NCBI RefSeq assembly: GCF_002162315.1 | Contig: NZ_CP021416.1 | Location: 1,748,207 to 1,812,206 of the forward strand | Direction: 5' to 3' | DNA: 64,000 nucleotides | From: Sulfurospirillum diekertiae | Lineage (GTDB): Bacteria > Campylobacterota > Campylobacteria > Campylobacterales > Sulfurospirillaceae | Shown: piece after piece, positions 45,836 through 56,002 of the stretch | Position numbering within the stretch: the stretch's first letter is position 1 | Layout of the letters: each line of letters opens with the position of its first letter | The notes under the pieces: model-generated | Told to the model about the DNA's origin: nothing | The model's input: only the letters and a program-made list of their open reading frames with translations | Databases searched by the model: none | Program-made: the position numbers and the translations under genes

Positions 45836-47995
45836 TTATTTCATTTTCCAACGTCGTAAAAGCAGTGAATTGCTCACGACTGAGACCGAACTCATCGCCA
45901 TTGCTCCCCCTGCGACAATCGGGTTTAACATGCCCAAAAATGCCAGTGGAATCGCTAGGGTATTATACACAAAAGCTAAAAAGAGGTTCTGCTTAATTTT
46001 TGACATCGTGGCACGCGAAAGCGCAATGGCATTGACCACCATAAGTGGATCGTTGGCAATTAAGATCAAATCGGCACTCTCTACGGCAATATCGGAGCCA
46101 TTGGACATCGCAATCGCAACATCCGCCACTGCAAGAGCAGGAGCATCGTTGATGCCATCACCCACCATACAGACAAATTTTCCTTCGCTTTTTAACTTTG
46201 AAATTGCCTCCGCTTTGCCGTTTGGCAAAACTTCCGCAAAAAAGTGCTTGATGCCTAGCTCATGAGCCACTTTTTGAGCGCAACGCTCATTGTCACCTGT
46301 GAGCATATAGACCTCTATACCATCGTTTTGAAGCTTTTCAACCGCCACTTTGGCACTTTCACGAATCGTATCTGCTAGTGCGATATAACCGATGATCTGC
46401 TCTTTTGTAGAGAGCGCTACAATGCTATTGCCCTCTTCCAAAAACGTTTGCGCGACCGTTGAAGGTTGCAATGATGCAAACTGAGCGATAAAAGCAGGTG
46501 AGCCTGCAAAGTAAACCACACCATCAATCTCCCCAGAAACGCCCAATCCTGAATAGTTCTGAAATGCTTGAACACTTTTTGATGGACTTTGTGGAGCTGA
46601 AGCGATGATCGCTTTGGCTAAGGGGTGTTTTGAGCCCTCTTCCAAGCTTGCAGCAAGCGCTAAAAATTGCTCTTTTGAAAGTGAATTCTCAATTAAAACA
46701 TCAACGACTTGAGGATTGGCATACGTCAATGTTCCCGTTTTATCAAACACAACGGCGTTAATCTTGCCCACATTTTCAAGCACTTCGGCATTTTTGATGA
46801 GAATTCCTTCACTCGCCCCTCGCCCAACGCCCACCATAATCGCTGTGGGTGTCGCAAGTCCAAGTGCGCACGGACATGCGATCACAAGCACGGAGACAGC
46901 ATTGATAATCGCCTCTTCAAAATTCCCTCCGATAAACCACCATGCACCAAAGGTTATCACTGCAATGCTCACCACAACGGGCACAAAAATACCCGCAATC
47001 GTATCGGCAAGGCGTTGAATCGGTGCTTTGGAGCCTTGCGCTTCTTCGATGAGGCGCACGATGGAGGCTAAAAAAGTGTCGGAACCGACTTTGGTCGCTT
47101 GGCATTTAAGCATGCCATCGCCATTTTTAGTCGCGCCCACGATAACATCACCCGCGGATTTAAGCACAGGAAGGCTCTCGCCCGTCATCATCGACTCATC
47201 AACCATGCTATTGCCTTCAACGACAATACCATCGGTGGGGATGCTCTCACCTGCTTTAACCACAAAAATATCGTTTACATGTAACGCTTCAATGCTGATC
47301 TCTTCGATCTTTCCATCACGTTCCACAAATGCTTTTTTAGGCTGTAAATGAAGCAGTTTTGAGATAGCAAAACCTGTTTTGGCTTTCGCTCTCACTTCCA
47401 AAAGTTTGCCTAAGAGTACCAGTGTTATGACCGAAACAGACGCTTCAAAGTAAAGATGCAACGGTAAATTCAAAAGCAGAACACAAAGGCTTAAAAAGTA
47501 CGCGGCACTCGTACCCAAAACAACAAGCACGTCCATATTGGCACTGCCACTTTTGAGGCTTTTGTATGCACCTATGTAAAACTTTCGCCCACAGTAAAAC
47601 TGTACGATCGTCGCAAGCCCTAATTGAAGCATCACAGGAAGATGCCAATGGATGTTAAACAGCATTCCAATCATTTCGACTAAAAATGGTAAGGTAAGCA
47701 GTGCGGAGAGGCTAAATTCACGTAAAAGCTTTTGGTAATCGTGCTCTTTGTCTAAACTTTTTTGCTCTTGATCGACCTTGGAAGATTCGGTAGCACCAAA
47801 ACCTGTTTTTTCAATGCTTTGAATGATCTCTGGAAGATTAATTTCGGGATTAGAAGAGCTAATAAACGCTTTTTCTGTAGCTAAGTTTACATTGGCACTC
47901 ACACCTTCAAGCTTGCCGAGCACACGCTCAATACGTGCCGAACATGCCGCACATGTCATGCCCTTGATGTCAAGCTCAAAATGTTTTTCAGACAT
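45836..47995 (-). CDS. copA: Copper-exporting P1B-type ATPase CopA
   Basis: CopA is an inner-membrane ATPase that pumps Cu(I) out of the cytoplasm. I chose the ATG at 47995 (719 residues) because it follows AGGAGA at 7 bases. One N-terminal HMA domain ([12 protein letters not shown]) is present, then the membrane metal site CPC ([15 protein letters not shown]), the actuator TGES, the phosphorylation site FDKTGTLT, and [13 protein letters not shown]. Eight membrane segments are expected. copZ lies downstream. A TTACATGTAA copy encodes its Leu-His-Val at 47275. No copper regulator gene is adjacent. Confidence 0.95.
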   Translation of the reverse strand: MSEKHFELDIKGMTCAACSARIERVLGKLEGVSANVNLATEKAFISSSNPEINLPEIIQSIEKTGFGATESSKVDQEQKSLDKEHDYQKLLREFSLSALLTLPFLVEMIGMLFNIHWHLPVMLQLGLATIVQFYCGRKFYIGAYKSLKSGSANMDVLVVLGTSAAYFLSLCVLLLNLPLHLYFEASVSVITLVLLGKLLEVRAKAKTGFAISKLLHLQPKKAFVERDGKIEEISIEALHVNDIFVVKAGESIPTDGIVVEGNSMVDESMMTGESLPVLKSAGDVIVGATKNGDGMLKCQATKVGSDTFLASIVRLIEEAQGSKAPIQRLADTIAGIFVPVVVSIAVITFGAWWFIGGNFEEAIINAVSVLVIACPCALGLATPTAIMVGVGRGASEGILIKNAEVLENVGKINAVVFDKTGTLTYANPQVVDVLIENSLSKEQFLALAASLEEGSKHPLAKAIIASAPQSPSKSVQAFQNYSGLGVSGEIDGVVYFAGSPAFIAQFASLQPSTVAQTFLEEGNSIVALSTKEQIIGYIALADTIRESAKVAVEKLQNDGIEVYMLTGDNERCAQKVAHELGIKHFFAEVLPNGKAEAISKLKSEGKFVCMVGDGINDAPALAVADVAIAMSNGSDIAVESADLILIANDPLMVVNAIALSRATMSKIKQNLFLAFVYNTLAIPLAFLGMLNPIVAGGAMAMSSVSVVSNSLLLRRWKMK

Positions 47996-48088
47996 TTTTT
48001 GTCTCCTATCTTTTTGTGACATTCTAACGCTTCGTTACTTGCGGTAAGATGAAACAAAAAATGTAGGAATATCTTTACATGTAAAGGC

Positions 48089-50461
48089 TTACGATGAAAG
48101 ATATTGTGTTATATCGACTTCATCAATCTGTTCAGGCTTAAGATACTTTTTCGCATACTGCAAGTAAACGCCACTGCGTAAAAAGAGCTCAAACAGATCC
48201 CCATCAATGTGCTCATCCATTTTAAGTATACTGAGAATTTTAATCGCTTCTGAGATCGTTTTGGCTTTTTTATACGGTCGATCACTGGCCGTTAATGCTT
48301 CAAAAATATCGGCAATTGCAATGATGCGCGCTGGTAAAGAGATTTGCTCTTTGCTAAGCCCTCTAGGATAGCCCGTTCCTTTCATCGTCTCATGATGTGC
48401 ACAAGCGTATTCAGGAACATGTTTGAGATTGTCCATAAACGGAAGTTCTGAGAGCATGCGAATACTCATAATGATGTGCTCATTGATCTTATAACGTTCT
48501 TCATCATTGAGCGTTCCTCGTGCGATACTCAAATTGTAAAGCTCTCCTAAATTATTGTAATATTGTGGTATTTTCATCGTAATGCCAAGACGTGCATATG
48601 TTTTTGTATCAATCTCTTGAGCTCTTGTAATATAATGCTCTGGTTTATCTTGTAAGAGCGTTTCCACACATGGAAGCGGTTTGAGCGGAATATCAGCCAA
48701 GCGTTTCTTTTCAGCTTCACTCATCCCCAATCGATCGTCAAAATGGCGCATCCACGTCACCGAAGCAATTTGTTTGAGTCGCTCAATCTTTTGCGCATCC
48801 ATAAACTCGCCACCAATATTGCACTCCGCCAAAAAAGAAAAATCATCAAAAAGTTTTGCTTCTGCTTCTTTTCGCCTTTGCAGTAACAATGCTTGATTTT
48901 CTTTACCTTCCAAAAGCCCTTCTAAGTAAGCGATATGCGCATCCCTAAGCAACACTTCAAAACGGGTACGAATCTCATGAATACGGTTGTGAATACTCTC
49001 AAGTTTCGTTGCTTTATCGACCACATATTCAGGTGTTGTCACTTTGCCACAGTCGTGCAAAAGAGCCGCTATGCGAAACTCTCGCCATGCATTTTCATCT
49101 TTGAAATTAAACTTTTTAAAAATACCTTGATGATTTTTATTGGCCTCTTCCGCCAACATAGAAGCAAGTTCGGGTACACGCTCACAATGCCCACCCGTAT
49201 AAGGCGATTTATCATCGATCGCACTGGCAATCAGTTTGATAAACGACTCCATCAGGTTTTCTTGCGCTTTTTCATGTGTTTTAATAGAGCGTGCCATTAA
49301 AACCATCGAATGGCTGAGTGCATAAAACTCTTTGATGCGCGTACTAATGTGATGCACGGCGTCATACTGCTTTGTAGCCACATTATCACTCATCGTTTTA
49401 AGCAGATCAACAGGTGCTATAATAATGTGTCTGAGGAAAAACCATGTCACCACAATGATGATAACCATCATTAGAAGGGAGATCACAATATTTTGAATCA
49501 TAATTGCATCAATTTCTTGAGTCACCTTTTTCTCTTCTAAAAATGTTCCAATATACCACTGTTTTCCAAAGTCTGCTGGAAATTCTGAAAAAGCAAATAA
49601 GTAGCGTTCATCGGCGGCACTCTGGACCCTACCACGCTTCGATCCATTTAAAAATTGTTCATATGATTTTCTGATCTCTTGAGGGAGTTGTTCTACTCTA
49701 AGGTTGGCTTCTGCCGTTGGTAATGAACTTGCAATCACATCTCCATAAGGATTGACAATGACAATAGGACCATCGATGACAACACTCTGTTCTTGAAGCA
49801 ATTTTGTAATCGAAGCGATGGTAAAGTCGATGCCAGCGACTTTCACCTTTTCACCTGCTGGATTCATATAGGGGTACGAAACCGTAATGCCTATTTCATT
49901 GGTTGAAGCAAACGCATAAGGCTCTGACCAGTAAAATTTTTCATGCGACACTGCTTGCTTAAACCACGTACGTTCCCTAGGGTCGAACGATAATGGAGTG
50001 TATTCAACACGTGTTGTTTCAAACTGGGTGTTTTTATACGCCCACTCATCAACGCCTACATTCCCACGTACATCAATTGTACGCATTGCAAATTCGGGTG
50101 TGCGTCTGGCTTGAAAAAAATTGCCTAGCTGATCGGCAATATAGATGCTCGCAATCTTTTCATCAGAAAGCAACATTTCCCACATCATGCGTGTAAAAAT
50201 TTCGCGTGAAGCAAAAAGATCATCACTTTGTTGACTATTAACAAGCACCTTAAGATGCGCAGAGGTCTTTTGCAAAGAGACTTTGATGGCTTCAATAATA
50301 TTTTTACGCACTTCAACATTGCGCTTTTGAATCATGCTGTAGGAATTTTTGGAACTTTGTACATAGTTGTGACCAATCAAGGAGATAGAAAGGAAGCTTG
50401 CAAGCCCTAAGATAAGGGTAATAATGCTAAAAGTGAAGGTATACCGTTTTGTTTTTTTCAT
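48089..50461 (-). CDS. Cache-domain HD-GYP protein
   Basis: This 790-residue membrane protein has an N-terminal membrane segment (about 12-30), a periplasmic double-Cache sensor (about 40-315, with FFQARRTPEFA and YSEPYAFA-like wording) and a second segment (about 325-348). A short linker follows, then an HD-GYP domain, expected to hydrolyse c-di-GMP. The metal motif LLHDCGKVT is present, and the second motif reads HHETMKGTGYPRGLSKEQI. In that second motif the usual Asp before Gly is Lys. An extra segment of roughly 125 residues separates the two motifs. The change may lower activity. It is encoded alone. Confidence 0.85.
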   Translation of the reverse strand: MKKTKRYTFTFSIITLILGLASFLSISLIGHNYVQSSKNSYSMIQKRNVEVRKNIIEAIKVSLQKTSAHLKVLVNSQQSDDLFASREIFTRMMWEMLLSDEKIASIYIADQLGNFFQARRTPEFAMRTIDVRGNVGVDEWAYKNTQFETTRVEYTPLSFDPRERTWFKQAVSHEKFYWSEPYAFASTNEIGITVSYPYMNPAGEKVKVAGIDFTIASITKLLQEQSVVIDGPIVIVNPYGDVIASSLPTAEANLRVEQLPQEIRKSYEQFLNGSKRGRVQSAADERYLFAFSEFPADFGKQWYIGTFLEEKKVTQEIDAIMIQNIVISLLMMVIIIVVTWFFLRHIIIAPVDLLKTMSDNVATKQYDAVHHISTRIKEFYALSHSMVLMARSIKTHEKAQENLMESFIKLIASAIDDKSPYTGGHCERVPELASMLAEEANKNHQGIFKKFNFKDENAWREFRIAALLHDCGKVTTPEYVVDKATKLESIHNRIHEIRTRFEVLLRDAHIAYLEGLLEGKENQALLLQRRKEAEAKLFDDFSFLAECNIGGEFMDAQKIERLKQIASVTWMRHFDDRLGMSEAEKKRLADIPLKPLPCVETLLQDKPEHYITRAQEIDTKTYARLGITMKIPQYYNNLGELYNLSIARGTLNDEERYKINEHIIMSIRMLSELPFMDNLKHVPEYACAHHETMKGTGYPRGLSKEQISLPARIIAIADIFEALTASDRPYKKAKTISEAIKILSILKMDEHIDGDLFELFLRSGVYLQYAKKYLKPEQIDEVDITQYLSS

Positions 50462-50558
50462 AGTGATGCTCCTTACAATGAGGAAGGCAGAGAATAAATA
50501 CTATGGAATTAAGAAATTGTAACACGATTTGAGGCAATCAACAATGCTATATCAAAAA

Positions 50559-51863
50559 TTACTCTTCTGTGTTCTCCTCTAAAAGCTCGATCGGTTCAAT
50601 GTCAGTACTAAAATCTTGGTATTCGAGTTTGGCATCTTTAAGATTTTTGGTTGCTTTTGCCCCTAAACGCTTCAAATTCTCTACACGACCTAAGATATTA
50701 CCTGAGCCTTCTGTGAGCTGTTTTTGAGCGTTTTCGTAGCTGTTATTGAGTGTTTGAAGCTGTGAGCCTACACGTTTAAAACTCTCCGAAAAACCAACCA
50801 TCTTGTCATACATTTTACCGGCTTCATCAAACAGTTTCGTAGCAAGCGTACTGGATTGTTCACTTTGCCAATAGAGATAAATCGTACGCAATGAAACCGT
50901 CAGTGTTGAAGGATTGACAATGGCGATATGCTTGCGAAGTGCGTATTCATAGAGCTTTGGATCTTCGTTGATGGCAACCGAAAAGGCTCCTTCAATCGGT
51001 ACAAACATAAAGACATATTGAAGTGTGCCTTGTTTGTAGTGTGCGTAATCTTTAGAGTCAAGCGTGTCAATATGGTCACGAAAAGCTTGCAATAAAGCCT
51101 TTGAAGCGACGTGTTTTGCTTCATCACTTTCAGCTCTCACAAATTCATCGTAACTGTTGAGTGAGACTTTAGAGTCAATGATGATCGTGCGCTCTTGCGG
51201 GAGTTTAATGACAACATCAGGGCGTTTGGTGCGACCTTCTTCATCTTTGTAACTCTCTTGGGTTTCGTAATGAACACCTTTGACAAGACCCGAATATTCC
51301 AAAACACTCTCTAAGATCATCTCACCCCAACTGCCTTGGCTCTGTTTTTTCCCTTTAAGTGCCTTAGTCAGATTTTCAGCCTCTTTAGAGATATTCATGC
51401 CTGCACGTGCCACCAACTCAATCTCTTTGGAAAGTTCTGCAAATTTTTTCGTACTGTTTTCTTGTGAATTTTCAACGCTTTTTTTGAAATGCTCTAAATT
51501 TTCTTTGAAAGGTTTGAGAAGTGTTTCAAGTGATTTGATCGAGGTATCGTCCAATTTTTGAAGCTTTTTTTCTAAGTGTTGTTCCATAATAGCGTTAAGT
51601 TTAAGCTCAAGCTTTTTACCCTGCTCTTCAAAATCAAGTTTGAGCCTTTGATGACTCTCTTTTTGTGCTTGCAGTTCAGCTTGAAGTGTTGCACTTTTCA
51701 TGTTGATGGCTAGGTTTTCTGCACTTAACTGTTCATTTTTAGCTTTAGCGTAAGAAAGTTCAGCATCTTTATTATTTAACACAGACCTAATCCAAAATCC
51801 TAAAACGATCATAGCCATAACAAAAGTGATAAAAATAGCTAACAACAGCATATCTTGGGGCAT
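50559..51863 (-). CDS. rmuC: DNA recombination protein RmuC
   Basis: This 434-residue protein has an N-terminal membrane anchor (about 5-24), a long coiled coil (about 30-150) and a nuclease-like RmuC domain with GSWGEMILESVLEYSGLVKG and RPDVVIKLPQERTIIIDSK (PD-D/ExK-type). RmuC is linked to limiting inverted-repeat rearrangements and phage recombination. It follows the FtsL-like gene by 8 bases on the same strand and is probably co-transcribed with rsmH. Confidence 0.92.
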   Translation of the reverse strand: MPQDMLLLAIFITFVMAMIVLGFWIRSVLNNKDAELSYAKAKNEQLSAENLAINMKSATLQAELQAQKESHQRLKLDFEEQGKKLELKLNAIMEQHLEKKLQKLDDTSIKSLETLLKPFKENLEHFKKSVENSQENSTKKFAELSKEIELVARAGMNISKEAENLTKALKGKKQSQGSWGEMILESVLEYSGLVKGVHYETQESYKDEEGRTKRPDVVIKLPQERTIIIDSKVSLNSYDEFVRAESDEAKHVASKALLQAFRDHIDTLDSKDYAHYKQGTLQYVFMFVPIEGAFSVAINEDPKLYEYALRKHIAIVNPSTLTVSLRTIYLYWQSEQSSTLATKLFDEAGKMYDKMVGFSESFKRVGSQLQTLNNSYENAQKQLTEGSGNILGRVENLKRLGAKATKNLKDAKLEYQDFSTDIEPIELLEENTEE

Positions 51864-51871
51864 AACAACTC

Positions 51872-52183
51872 CTAATGTGTGTTTACATGTAAAAAGATTA
51901 ATCGATATAAATCGTGTCTAATATTTTGATTTTTGAAGCGAATATTTTCCAAATTTTGCTTTAAAACGCGGTTCTCTTCTTTAAGAATTGAGTATTCACC
52001 ATAGAGTTTATTGATGTCACGACTCATATAATAGATCTGATTTTTGATGTAAATTTTAGGAAGGATGATCAAAAAAGCAACAAACATCACCATATAAACG
52101 AGCAATAAAAAACGAAAATCGAGATTTTTCTCAACTTTCTGTTCCGCATCATACTGCTCTAATAGTTCACTTTTATCGTTCAT
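51872..52183 (-). CDS. Small bitopic membrane protein, FtsL-like candidate
   Basis: This 103-residue protein has a cytoplasmic N terminus (about 1-22), one membrane segment (FLLLVYMVMFVAFLIILP) and a periplasmic coiled coil (about 55-90, YGEYSILKEENRVLKQNLEN). The topology and the position right after rsmH match FtsL, the divisome protein whose sequence is poorly conserved. The assignment is by position and shape only. The last residues (FLHVNTH) contain the Leu-His-Val encoded by a TTACATGTAA (51883). Confidence 0.6.
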   Translation of the reverse strand: MNDKSELLEQYDAEQKVEKNLDFRFLLLVYMVMFVAFLIILPKIYIKNQIYYMSRDINKLYGEYSILKEENRVLKQNLENIRFKNQNIRHDLYRLIFLHVNTH

Positions 52184-52222
52184 TACGCCTTCTTTATCTC
52201 AAATACTCTCAATTTTGCACTT

Positions 52223-53101
52223 CTACTGCGTGGGTTCTTTTTTAATTTCCGATGCTGTGGCTTCAATCGGCTTTTTACTGATGAGTTTTCCCATGCTATG
52301 ATTATTGCCACATGTACAGCGCATCACGGAAGGCAAACAGATACAGTTTTGACTCCACAGTTTAAATGTCTGTTTCACAATACGGTCTTCAAGGGAATGA
52401 AACGAAATAATCCCCACGATACACTGCTTAAAATCGGCATTTTTAATACTCTCTAAAAGCTCTGTGAGAACTCCCAACTCATTGTTAACCTCAATACGAA
52501 TGGCTTGAAAAAGAAGTGTTGAAGGATGAATACTCTTTTTCCCACCCACCTTTTCAGCCAATTTTGAAAGTTCTTTGGCACTTACAATAGGCGCTTTGGA
52601 ACGTGCTTCACAGATCAGATGAGCCATTTTCTTATATTCATGAATCTCACCATATTCACGTAAAATAAATTCCAACTCTTCTTGTGAATAGTGGTTAACC
52701 ACTTCGTACGCACTAAGCTCTTGTTTTGGATTCATACGCATATCCAAAACATTGGAGTCAAAAGCAAAACCACGCTCTTTTTTATCCAGTTGTAAAGAGG
52801 AAACACCAATATCAGCCAAAATCCCTCGAATGGGAAGATGTGCATACTGAGCGATGACAGAGGCAAAATTACCATGATGAAGGGTTACACGATCCCCAAA
52901 GCGCTCAAGCCTCTTTTGACTAAATGCCAACGCCTCTTCATCTTGATCACAGCCTATCAATTTGATATTAGGATTTTGTTCTAACAATGCTTCGCTATGC
53001 CCACCATACCCTAATGTACAATCAATAACAACCCCATCATCAATGCTACGAAACGCCTCTTTGACCTCTTCTAACAGTACGGGGATATGGGGTATATTCA
53101 C
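52223..53101 (-). CDS. rsmH: 16S rRNA (cytosine-1402-N4)-methyltransferase RsmH
   Basis: RsmH (MraW) methylates C1402 of 16S rRNA with SAM. It is 292 residues with HIPVLLEEV at the start, the SAM loop DCTLGYGGHSEALL, LADIGVSSLQLD, FAFDSNVLDMRMNP and ISFHSLEDRIVK, all standard. The start follows GGAATCCTAGTG, a weak ribosome site. It leads the set rsmH, ftsL-like gene and rmuC. Confidence 0.97.
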   Translation of the reverse strand: MNIPHIPVLLEEVKEAFRSIDDGVVIDCTLGYGGHSEALLEQNPNIKLIGCDQDEEALAFSQKRLERFGDRVTLHHGNFASVIAQYAHLPIRGILADIGVSSLQLDKKERGFAFDSNVLDMRMNPKQELSAYEVVNHYSQEELEFILREYGEIHEYKKMAHLICEARSKAPIVSAKELSKLAEKVGGKKSIHPSTLLFQAIRIEVNNELGVLTELLESIKNADFKQCIVGIISFHSLEDRIVKQTFKLWSQNCICLPSVMRCTCGNNHSMGKLISKKPIEATASEIKKEPTQ

Positions 53102-53128
53102 TAGGATTCCTTGGTTAAAGTGGTTCTA

Positions 53129-54433
53129 TTATAATCTATTGAGACTTACAATCGCCTCATACGCTACATCCATCATCGTTTCAATCTCTTTACATGTAAT
53201 CACATAAGGAGGCATAAAATAGACAACATTGCCGAGTGGACGAAGAATCACACCTTTTTGAAACGCATACTTGAATATCTTTAAATTCACCCGAAAATCA
53301 ATCGGATAAACATCAAGTTCTACCGCTGCAATCATGCCTGTCTGACGGACTTTTTGCACATTTGGAAGAGTCTTAAATTGTTCTAATTTAGAACCAATTA
53401 ACGCAATTTTTTCTTTATTTTTTTCCAAAATAGATTCATTTTCAAAGATGTCTAATGTCGCATTAGCGGCACTGCACGCCAAAGGATTCCCGGTATAACT
53501 GTGAGAATGCAAAAATGCTTTAAATTCAGAATAATCACAATAAAAGGCATCATAGATTTTTTGCGTCGTTAGTACGACCGAGAGAGGGAGATAACCTCCT
53601 GTTAGTCCCTTAGAAAGTGTCATGAAATCAGGGCTAACATCCGCATATTCACAGGCAAACATTTTACCAGTTCGTCCAAAGCCAACAGCGATTTCATCGG
53701 CAATTAAATGAACATCATAGTGATCACACAGTTTGCGTGCAAGTGTAATATAAAGAGGATGATACATGTTCATTCCACCTGAACATTGAATCAATGGTTC
53801 GATAATAAAAGCGGAAATTTGATCTGCTTTTTCTTTAAAAATTTGTTCTAATCCATCGGCAGCTTTAATGGCACTCTCTTCACTTTGATCTTTAGGTACA
53901 GGTGCTTGAATGGTTTGAAGGAGTATATCATCAAACACTTCTTTATAAAGCTTCACATCACCAACGGCTAAAGCACCGATTGTTTCGCCATGATAACTGT
54001 TTTCTAAGGAGACAAAAAGCGGTCGTTTTTGCCCTCTGTTTTTATGATATTGAAAGCTCATTTTAAGCGCTACTTCAATCGCACTAGAGCCATTATCGGC
54101 GTAAAAACACTTCTCCAGACCTTTGGGTGCTAATGCACAAAGTCTTTTGGAAAGTTTTATAATCGGTTCGTGGGTAAATCCCGCAAAAATCACATGTTCC
54201 AAAGTATCTAATTGCTCTTTAATTTTTTGATTGATGTAAGGATTACAATGTCCAAAAAGATTGACCCACCAGGAACTAACACCATCAATATAACGGTTAT
54301 CATCAAAATCATATAAATAAGCCCCTTGACCTCTTTTAATAGGAATTATAGGAAGTATCTCATGGTCTTTCATCTGCGTGCAAGGATGCCATATATGCTT
54401 TAAATCATCTTCAATTAATTTTTTCGTGTTCAT
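53129..54433 (-). CDS. bioA: Adenosylmethionine-8-amino-7-oxononanoate aminotransferase BioA
   Basis: BioA is the PLP enzyme that converts KAPA to DAPA in biotin synthesis, using SAM as the amino donor. I chose the ATG at 54433 (434 residues), giving the family N terminus DDLKHIWHPCTQMKDHE. PLP-site landmarks are the GSSAIEVALKM segment, IADEIAVGFGRTG and the lysine region LSKGLTGGYLPLSV. It lies alone, divergent from ppiD; other biotin genes are not nearby. A TTACATGTAA copy encodes its Thr-Cys-Lys at 53190. Confidence 0.95.
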   Translation of the reverse strand: MNTKKLIEDDLKHIWHPCTQMKDHEILPIIPIKRGQGAYLYDFDDNRYIDGVSSWWVNLFGHCNPYINQKIKEQLDTLEHVIFAGFTHEPIIKLSKRLCALAPKGLEKCFYADNGSSAIEVALKMSFQYHKNRGQKRPLFVSLENSYHGETIGALAVGDVKLYKEVFDDILLQTIQAPVPKDQSEESAIKAADGLEQIFKEKADQISAFIIEPLIQCSGGMNMYHPLYITLARKLCDHYDVHLIADEIAVGFGRTGKMFACEYADVSPDFMTLSKGLTGGYLPLSVVLTTQKIYDAFYCDYSEFKAFLHSHSYTGNPLACSAANATLDIFENESILEKNKEKIALIGSKLEQFKTLPNVQKVRQTGMIAAVELDVYPIDFRVNLKIFKYAFQKGVILRPLGNVVYFMPPYVITCKEIETMMDVAYEAIVSLNRL

Positions 54434-54538
54434 TGTTACATTTTGCCTTTTTTTGTTAGGAGTTTCACGCAATTTATGGTTATTTAATAACTATACAGAT
54501 AGAATTATAGCAAAATACAAAGTTCTTAAAGGGCAAGA

Positions 54539-56002
54539 ATGATTACGTGGATGCAACGTCATAAAAAATATTTGGTCATCACTATCTGGATTAGCACAAT
54601 AGCATTCGTTGGTGCTGGTTTTGTAGGATGGGGTGCTTATGATATGAACAAAGATCGTGCAGCCTCTGTCGCAAAAGTTGGACATCGAATCATCTCGGTC
54701 CAAGAGTTTCAAACAGCGTATGCCAACCATTTCAATTACTACAACAATCTCTTAGGTGGCAAGCTCACTCAAGAACAAGCCGAGCAAATGGGACTTAACA
54801 AAATTGTTATGAACACCCTTATAAATCAGAACCTTCTACTAAACTATGCAGATGAAATAGGTCTTTTGGCAACAAAAGAAGACATTAAAGATCGAATTAA
54901 AAATACTCCAAGTTTTCAAACAGATGGCGTTTTTAATAAAGAGCTCTACTATTCTATTTTAAAAGCAAACCGTATTAACCCAAATGATTATGAAAATGGC
55001 CTTGAAAAAGAGATTTTAAATGCAAAACTAGAAAACTTTTTCAAACTGACACCTTCACAAAAAGAGATCGATCTCTTTGCTTCCGCTTTTTTCATGGAAG
55101 ATCATCTTGCAATTAGCGCTGTGACACTGGATACCAATGAAGTGACTGCTAGTGAAGAAGCTATCAAAACATATTGGGACAAAAATAAATCTAAATACCT
55201 TACAAAAAAAAGTTATACACTTGAATTACTCAATATCCCTGCCTCTCAAACAAAATTTGATGATAAAACATTAGAAGAGTTTTACGCACAAGAGAAACAT
55301 AACTACACGCAACCTGATGGAAAGCTGATGAGTTTTGAAGAAGCAAAACCAAAAGTCATTATTGATTTACGACTCAAAAATGACAAAAAAATTGCTTTAG
55401 AATCCTTCCTTGCTTTTAAAAAGGGCGAAGTGAATGCAAGTGAAACCAAAGTTATTTTTGATGATGACACAACATTCCCTCTTGAAAAAATCCAAGTGGC
55501 TGCAAAAGACGAAGTGCTCAAACCACTTATTGTCAAAGACAACTACGTTATAATAAAAATGAAAGAGATTAAGTTCCCAGAACCAATGTCCTACGAGTTA
55601 GCCAAGAAAGATGCAAGTCGTGATCTTTTAGAAGAACTCAAAAATACGACCTTAGAGAAAAAAGCTCAAGCTAAACTTGAAAATTTCACAGCAAGTAGTG
55701 ATCTTGGTTTTGTAAGCAGAGATTCTGTTAAGTCAATTGCAGGTCTGAGTGAAGCAAAAAGTGCTGAGTTTTTAAGTCACGTTTTTGATAACATGAACAA
55801 AAAAGGTTATAAGGTTATTGATGGTAAAGCCATAGTCTACGAGGTTTTGGAACAAAAGTTGCTTAATAAAGACAAAGCTAAGCAGTATGTTAGTTTGATT
55901 AGCGAAAATATTTTACAAGTTAAACAAGCTGAATTAAACCAAAATCTTATTAAAAAGCTCGCTGCTGCATACAAAGTCGAGCAATACTACAAAGGAAAAT
56001 AG
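54539..56002 (+). CDS. ppiD: PpiD/SurA-like periplasmic chaperone
   Basis: This 487-residue inner-membrane-anchored protein has a SurA/PpiD N-terminal domain. A single membrane segment (about 10-32) is followed by the chaperone region VGHRIISVQEFQTAYANHFN and further helices (about 40-175). The middle region (about 225-350) does not show clear parvulin active-site wording, so I expect a chaperone with weak or no isomerase activity. It precedes ftsA, whose TTG directly follows the stop. The order ppiD-ftsA-ftsZ matches Campylobacter. Confidence 0.85.
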   Translation: MITWMQRHKKYLVITIWISTIAFVGAGFVGWGAYDMNKDRAASVAKVGHRIISVQEFQTAYANHFNYYNNLLGGKLTQEQAEQMGLNKIVMNTLINQNLLLNYADEIGLLATKEDIKDRIKNTPSFQTDGVFNKELYYSILKANRINPNDYENGLEKEILNAKLENFFKLTPSQKEIDLFASAFFMEDHLAISAVTLDTNEVTASEEAIKTYWDKNKSKYLTKKSYTLELLNIPASQTKFDDKTLEEFYAQEKHNYTQPDGKLMSFEEAKPKVIIDLRLKNDKKIALESFLAFKKGEVNASETKVIFDDDTTFPLEKIQVAAKDEVLKPLIVKDNYVIIKMKEIKFPEPMSYELAKKDASRDLLEELKNTTLEKKAQAKLENFTASSDLGFVSRDSVKSIAGLSEAKSAEFLSHVFDNMNKKGYKVIDGKAIVYEVLEQKLLNKDKAKQYVSLISENILQVKQAELNQNLIKKLAAAYKVEQYYKGK

